From: Anthopleura xanthogrammica
Lineage: Eukaryota; Cnidaria; Anthozoa; Actiniaria; Actiniidae
Assembly (NCBI GenBank): GCA_964019055.1
Contig: OZ025219.1
Location: 8,994,388 to 9,058,387 of the forward strand
Length of the DNA stretch: 64,000 bases
Reading direction: 5' to 3'
The notes beneath the pieces are model-generated. The model ran no database searches, was not told the origin of the DNA, and saw only the letters and a list, made by a program, of their open reading frames with translations. Both the position numbers and the translations under genes were made by a program. Below are positions 57,659 through 64,000 of this stretch, in pieces (position 1 is the first letter of the stretch; every line of letters begins with the position of its first letter).

Positions 57659-57899
57659 ACCTTATGTTTTATGATTATTCATAGTCAGAACATAAATTAA
57701 TGGCATATTGTGAGCCCAAGTTACAGAGATATCTATGACACCATTAATGTATTTATATATCTGAAGAGGATGCCATGGCAAAGAAAAAAGTAGGGTTTTT
57801 GATTGTAATCTTCACTGTTTGATGCTCTCATTTGGTCCACAGATTTTGTCTACAGCACCTTGCAAGATTTTAGATTTTGTTGTGATATTTGTGTCTGTT

Positions 57900-58135
57900 T
57901 TGTTGTAGTTGCTGTTGTTGTTGTTTCTACTATTGTTGGTTGCTGCTGCTGTTGTTGCTGCTGTTATTGTAGTTGTTGTTGCTGTTATTGTAGTTGTTGC
58001 TGTTATTGTAGTTGTTGCTGTTAATGCTGCTTCTGATGCTGTTGTTGCTGTTATTGTAGTTGTTATTGTTACTCCTGCGGGTGATATAATTTTTGTTGCT
58101 ATCATTGCTGTTGATATTACTGTTGTCATTTTGGT
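57900..58135 (+). repeat. TTG/CTG-rich repeat
   Basis: gttgttgctgttattgtagt repeated about five times with variants, then degenerate gttgctatcattgctgttg. Confidence 0.8.
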
Positions 58136-59032
58136 GGTAGTTATAGCCAAGACTTCAACAATGTACCTTCACGTAACCTGTGATGTCTTAACACTCGAAT
58201 CATAACCCAATAACCTTTAATCATAACCTCAAAGATTTAGTATTTTTACTTCAACAGCTCAACACAATTCCACTGGAATTCCAAACAAATGGAAGAAGTA
58301 CAAAATAACAATATCAAAGGAAACCTGACTCCTAAACAATTGAACTAAGACACTAAGGTAGTACCTGAAAGCCTTAAACTAAGGCCAAAGTGTACACCAT
58401 TTAGTGTTAACAATTTGTGAACAATCAAGAACATTACAAGAACAGATTTTGCCTCATACATACCCCATAATGATGAAAGGGGTGAAGATTTTTGGGTGTG
58501 GCTGCACCCCTTGGACGCATGCTCGGATCTCGTGTGGAGGATTTCGCGTTGGTATTCCAAAGAGTAAAGCAATTATGTACAAAATGAATAAATTTAAAAC
58601 TTAGTGTAAAAGTATCAACTGAGGCTTTTTGGTTCCAAAAAAAGAAAGGTTTTCTTTTGATCATGGACAATTTGTTCATCAATACAATAGAACAACAACA
58701 ACAACAAAATTATTAAAAATTTAGTTTTGAATTCATTTTTATTTTATATTTTGTTTGTAAAGTAACATGACTTGCCATGGTGTCAAACCAAATAAATATG
58801 ACTTGAGAATATTGCAGTTCATGTCATTAGTGAATTGCTTTCAAGTCAAACAGTCTTTACCAGTTTTTTGTTAGTGTTGTAGTTTATAAATGTTGTAGTT
58901 GTATGATGAATGTGTGGCTGTCAAACATTTCATTAAAATAATTTTTTAAAAATTGGACCTTGTCTTCTATACTTTATCACATTTTATATTTATTAACAAT
59001 TTATATTTGTTTACATTGTATTAGAACTTTTT

Positions 59033-59184
59033 CGAGATGCGCGAGCGCTTTCAAAAATATCGCAGGCGCAGACATGAAAAAAAGGCATTTTCGGGCAAGA
59101 TCACGCGCGCTATTGACTCTGCCCGAAAATGCCTCGAGATCATGTACGCGCCTGCGATATTTTTGAAAGCGCTCGCGCATCTCG
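59033..59184. repeat. Long near-perfect hairpin (152 bp)
   Basis: cgagatgcgcgagcgctttc + aaaaatatcgcaggcgc at the left is mirrored by gcgcctgcgatatttttgaa + agcgctcgcgcatctcg at the right. Inner arms aggcattttcgggca / tgcccgaaaatgcct. It is GC- and CpG-rich against AT-rich surroundings. A foldback transposon is the simplest reading. Confidence 0.9.
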
Positions 59185-59237
59185 GAAATGGTCTATTGGC
59201 CAATTTATCATGTGCTCCCTCCGGTAAGTATTGCTAG

Positions 59238-59274
59238 TGTCAAGAGACCATGAAGGACCTTCATAGTCTCTTGA
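59238..59274. repeat. Short perfect-arm palindrome
   Basis: gtcaagagaccatgaagg followed by ccttcatagtctcttgac with a one-base centre. One mismatch in the stem. Confidence 0.8.
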
Positions 59275-60044
59275 CAAAAGTGCATTACATTTTCAGCCTC
59301 ACCTCAACTTCAAAGATGCGCCACAATCAACGATAGCTCATATATAGATAGCTTATGTATAGGTAGACTAACAGTCATTAATCTAATATTTGAATTGGTT
59401 CACCTCATTCGAAAATGAAAAGAGAAAAACAAAAGAGATTTATTTCCTTTTCTAAGGTGAAAGGGACCTTTTAAAAAAGGTAGAAAATCAACGTACATGT
59501 GATAGTGTAGATCAATATTTTTAAGCCACCATGTTCAAGTCCCTTGCTTCGATCTTCTAGGAAAGAATTAGCCCCGGGAGTAAATATCTTTCTTTTTAAT
59601 CGGGCACTAGTTGTTTCGTCCATAACGTCTTTACTCGTTTAAGCGCAGATCTCAATTAAGCGCCGCATATGAGAGCAAAATATCAAAGAGCGTCGCCTTA
59701 ATTAAGCGCTTCTCCCCAATAAGCCCCGTCACCGAAACACTAAAATTTAAAGAGCGCCGCTTCGATTTATATAGTAAATACGGCATAAGACAGTATTCCT
59801 AGTTATTACTTTAATCTATAGATTAATACAAGAAAAAAACCGATATCCTCTGCGCGCTTGAAACTTTCCCATTTCCGCATATGTAACTTATGATAACGGA
59901 AATATACCATTATCTAATTCCAATGTACGACTTTTCATGCCATTTTTTCAGCTGGAACTAAAGCTGGAATAGGTCCATTTTGCAGGTGATGACTTGTACT
60001 GACGCTAGTCATACCTCTTCATAATATTAAAATCTATAAAATCA

Positions 60045-63000
60045 TTTTTTAAATGAATTTTAAAATTTTTTCCAGGATTCCATATTCACTTCAAAACTCA
60101 ATTTTCATGATCGTTTTCGATAGTATATTCATTTTCAACAAGTTATTTTAAGCTGCGAAAGAGGAAAGTTGGATTTTTCAGTGACCCCCTGGTAGGTCTC
60201 CCTGTGTCCAGCTCTTCAAGAAATATGACAGACAAGGGTCTCACTCTGCACACAAACAGGCCTCATTTCTACATTGTCGCGCCAGATATCAACAAAAATT
60301 CTATCTTAGTAGGATGGCAGAGGATCAAAGAGGATAAAACTTTTTACCTTACGGTTCTAGCTTATCTACAGCCAGAGATATTCAAGATTATCTTCAGATT
60401 ATCCTTCCCGTATAAACAAAACCAACTACAAGGCAATGTATGGCCATCAAAGTGGATTTTGAATCATTTTTTCCGCGATTCCATATTCCCTTCAAAACTC
60501 AATTTTCATGATCGTTTTCGATAGTATATTGATTTTCAACAAGTTATTTTAAGCTGCGAAAGAGAAAAGTTGGATTTTTCAGTGACCCCCTGGTAGGTCT
60601 CCCTGTGTCCAGCTCTTCAAGAAATATGACAGACAAGGGTCTCACTCTGCACACAAACAGGCCTCATTTCTACATTGTCGCGCCAGATATCAACAAACAT
60701 TCTATCTTAGTAGGATGGCAGAGGTTCAAAGAGGATAAAACTTTTTACCTTACGGTTCTAGCTTATCTACAGCCAGAGATATTCTAGATTTTCTAGATTT
60801 TCTTCAGATTATCCTTCCCGTATAAACAAAACCAACTACAAGGCAATGTATGGCCATCAAATAAAGTGGATTTTGAATCATTTTTTCCGCGATTCCATAT
60901 TCCCTTCAAAACTCAATTTTCATGATCGTTTTCGATAGTATATTGATTTTCAACAAGTTATTTTAAGCTGCGAAAGAGGAAAGTTGGATTTTTCAGTGAC
61001 CCCCTGGTAGGTCTCCCTGTGTCCAGCTCTTCAAGAAATATGACAGACAAGGGTCTCACTCTGCACACAAACAGGCCTCATTTCTACATTGTCGCGCCAG
61101 ATATCAACAACAATTCTATCTTAGTAGGATGGCAGAGGTTCAAAGAGGATAAAACTTTTTACCTTACGGTTCTAGCTTATCTACAGCCAGAGATATTCAA
61201 GATTATCTTCAGATTATCCTTCCCGTATAAACAAAACCAACTACAAGGCAATGTATGGCCATCAAAGTGGATTTTGAATCATTTTTTCCGCCATTCCATA
61301 TTCCCTTCAAAACTCAATTTTCATGATCGTTTTCGATAGTATATTGATTTTCAACAAGTTATTTTAAGCTGCGAAAGAGAAAAGTTGGATTTTTCAGTGA
61401 CCCCCTGGTAGGTCTCCCTGTGTCCAGCTCTTCAAGAAATATGACAGACAAGGGTCTCACTCTGCACACAAACAGGCCTCATTTCTACATTGTCGCGCCA
61501 GATATCAACACAAATTCTATCTTAGTAGGATGGCAGAGGTTCAAAGAGGATAAAACTTTTTACCTTACGGTTCTAGCTTATCTACAGCCAGAGATATTCA
61601 AGATTATCTTCAGATTATCCTTCCCGTATAAACAAAACCAACTACAAGGCAATGTATGGCCATCAAAGTGGATTTTGAATCATTTTTTCCGCGATTCCAT
61701 ATTCCCTTCAAAACTCAATTTTCATGATCGTTTTCGATAGTATATTGATTTTCAACAAGTTATTTTAAGCTGCGAAAGAGGAAAGTTGGATTTTTCAGTG
61801 ACCCCCTGGTAGGTCTCCCTGTGTCCAGCTCTTCAAGAAATATGACAGACAAGGGTCTCACTCTGCACACAAACAGGCCTCATTTCTACATTGTCGCGCC
61901 AGATATCAACAAAAATTCTATCTTAGTAGGATGGCAGAGGTTCAAAGAGGATAAAACTTTTTACCTTACGGTTCTAGCTTATCTACAGCCAGAGATATTC
62001 AAGATTTTCTTCAGATTATCCTTCCCGTATAAACAAAACCAACTACAAGGCAATGTATGGCCATCAAAGTGGATTTTGAATCATGTTTTCCGCGATTCCA
62101 TATTCCCTTCAAAACTCAATTTTCATGATCGTTTTCGATAGTATATTGATTTTCAACAAGTTATTTTAAGCTGCGAAAGAGGAAACTTGGATTTTTCAGT
62201 GACCCCCTGGTAGGTCTCCCTGTGTCCAGCTCCTCAAGAAATATGACAGACAAGGGTCTCACTCTGCACACAAACAGGCCTCATTTCTACATTGTCGCGC
62301 CAGATATCAACACAAATTCTATCTTAGTAGGATGGCAGAGGTTCAAAGAGGATAAAACTTTTTACCTTACGGTTCTAGCTTATCTACAGCCAGAGATATT
62401 CAAGATTATCTTCAGATTATCCTTCCCGTATAAACAAAACCAACTACAAGGCAATGTATGGCCATCAAAGTGGATTTTGAATCATTTTTTCCGCGATTCC
62501 ATATTCCCTTCAAAACTCAATTTTCATGATCGTTTTCGATAGTATATTGATTTTCAACAAGTTATTTTAAGCTGCGAAAGAGGAAAGTTGGATTTTTCAG
62601 TGACCCCCTGGTAGGTCTCCCTGTGTTCAGCTCTTGAAGAAATATGACAGACAAGGGTCTCACTCTGCACACAAACAGGCCTCATTTCTACATTGTCGCG
62701 CCAGATATAAACAACAATTCTATCTTAGTAGGATGGCAGAGGTTCAAAGAGGATAAAACTTTTTACCTTACGGTTCTAGCTTATCTACAGCCAGAGATAT
62801 TCAAGATTATCTTCAGATTATCCTTCCCGTATAAACAAAACCAACTACAAGGCAATGTATGGCCATCAAAGTGGATTTTGAATCATTTTTTCCGTCATTC
62901 CATATTCCCTTCAAAACTCAATTTTCATGATCGTTTTCGATAGTATATTGATTTTCAACAAGTTATTTTAAGCTGCGAAAGAGGAAAGTTGGATTTTTCA

Positions 63001-64000
63001 GTGACCCCCTGGTAGGTCTCCCTGTGTCCAGCTCTTCAAGAAATATGACAGACAAGGGTCTCACTCTGCACACAAACAGGCCTCATTTCTACATTGTCGC
63101 GCCAGATATCAACAACAATTCTATCTTAGTAGGATGGCAGAGGTTCGAAGAGGATAAAACTTTTTACCTTACGGTTCTAGCTTATCTACAGCCAGAGATA
63201 TTCAAGATTATCTTCAGATTATCCTTCCCGTATAAACAAAACCAACTACAAGGCAATGTATGGCCATCAAAGTGGATTTTGAATCATTTTTTCCGCGATT
63301 CCATATTCCCTTCAAAACTCAATTTTCATGATCGTTTTCGATAGTATATTGATTTTCAACAAGTTATTTTAAGCTGCGAAAGAGAAAAGTTGGATTTTTC
63401 AGTGACCCCCTGGTAGGTCTCCCTGTGTCCAGCTCTTCAAGAAATATGACAGACAAGGGTCTCACTCTGCACACAAACAGGCCTCATTTCTACATTGTCG
63501 CGCCAGATATCAACAAACATTCTATCTTAGTAGGATGGCAGAGGTTCAAAGAGGATAAAACTTTTTACCTTACGGTTCTAGCTTATCTACAGCCAGAGAT
63601 ATTCTAGATTTTCTAGATTTTCTTCAGATTATCCTTCCCGTATAAACAAAACCAACTACAAGGCAATGTATGGCCATCAAATAAAGTGGATTTTGAATCA
63701 TTTTTTCCGCGATTCCATATTCCCTTCAAAACTCAATTTTCATGATCGTTTTCGATAGTATATTGATTTTCAACAAGTTATTTTAAGCTGCGAAAGAGGA
63801 AAGTTGGATTTTTCAGTGACCCCCTGGTAGGTCTCCCTGTGTTCAGCTCTTGAAGAAATATGACAGACAAGGGTCTCACTCTGCACACAAACAGGCCTCA
63901 TTTCTACATTGTCGCGCCAGATATCAACAAAATTTCTATGTTAGTAGGATGGCAGAGGTTCAAAGAGGATAAAACTTTTTACCTTACGGTTCTAGCTTAT
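60045..64000 (+). repeat. 401-bp tandem satellite array, runs off the window
   Basis: About ten monomers start (using the gtgtccagctcttcaag landmark) at 60204, 60605, 61019, 61420, 61821, 62222, 62623, 63024, 63425 and 63839. Spacing is 401 bp except after 60605 and 63425, where it is 414 because of the same 9-bp and 4-bp insertions. Copies differ at few sites. The first partial unit (60045-60203) is the most diverged, as expected at an array edge. Each monomer has a frame of about 99 codons from an ATG (MTDKGLTLHTNRPHFYIVAP at its start); I do not regard it as a gene. Confidence 0.95.

Larger units (their letters stand above)
56139..60044. other. Spacer between ZFC3H1 and the satellite
   Basis: It holds the ZFC3H1 3' UTR, foldbacks at 56609-56762 and 57256-57440, CTG/TTG-rich DNA at 57900-58135, a large hairpin at 59033-59184 and a small palindrome at 59238-59274. 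No credible coding exon. Confidence 0.6.

Noticed and set aside
59037..59237. Basic frame MRERFQKYRRRRHEKK as a possible small protein
   Set aside because: It is read from one arm of the 152-bp hairpin; the palindrome explains it.
60204..63607. Tandem gene family of 106-aa proteins
   Set aside because: Period 401 is not a multiple of three, the annotated start is GTG rather than ATG, variants are mostly amino-acid changing, and some copies carry stops. Treated as satellite.

Overview
The window is nuclear DNA from an animal, most likely an invertebrate. Coding sequence is split into many short exons with GT/AG borders. The recognisable proteins are metazoan: myosin phosphatase targeting subunit, a KCTD protein, and the exosome adaptor ZFC3H1. 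Introns and spacers are AT-rich and full of tRNA-derived SINEs, foldback MITEs, (GAT)n/(CATC)n microsatellites and minisatellites. There is no operon structure and no bacterial, phage or viral gene. I cannot name the species or phylum from sequence alone.

Layout. (1) 3878-16339, plus strand: 3' part of a PPP1R12/MYPT gene, whose ankyrin and PP1-binding exons lie upstream of the window. It ends in the family's leucine-zipper tail. (2) 16340-22270: spacer with foldback elements and low-complexity DNA. (3) 22576-28984, plus strand: a second gene with only the MYPT C-terminal part (inhibitory RRSTGV site plus leucine zipper), apparently with its own promoter and start. Its two diagnostic splice borders match gene 1, so it looks like a partial tandem duplicate turned into a stand-alone small protein of about 254 aa. 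(4) 28985-35025: repeat-rich spacer. (5) 35026-35838, minus strand: intronless KCTD/BTB-T1 gene. (6) 37795-56138, plus strand: complete ZFC3H1 gene in 28 exons, about 2,050 aa, with all exon phases closing from start to stop. (7) 56139-60040: spacer with hairpin elements. (8) about 60045 to the window end: tandem satellite of a 401-bp monomer, running off the edge.

How the genes relate. The two MYPT-type genes belong to the same pathway (PP1 targeting, ROCK-type phosphorylation control). Gene 2 could compete with or modulate gene 1 through the zipper; this is inference. ZFC3H1 (nuclear poly(A) RNA decay with MTR4) and KCTD (probably a cullin-3 adaptor) have no evident functional tie to them. 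KCTD and ZFC3H1 are head-to-head, about 2 kb apart.

Most interesting points: the stand-alone MYPT C-terminal gene; a tandem AG-AG acceptor in gene 1 that would switch between zipper and zipper-less ends; a frame-neutral exon flanked by complementary (CAT)n and (GAT)n tracts; three successive ZFC3H1 introns largely built from MITEs; a duplicated 3' splice site in ZFC3H1; SINEs with a variable 57-bp tail repeat and a tandem array of Pol III-type heads; and the 401-bp satellite.
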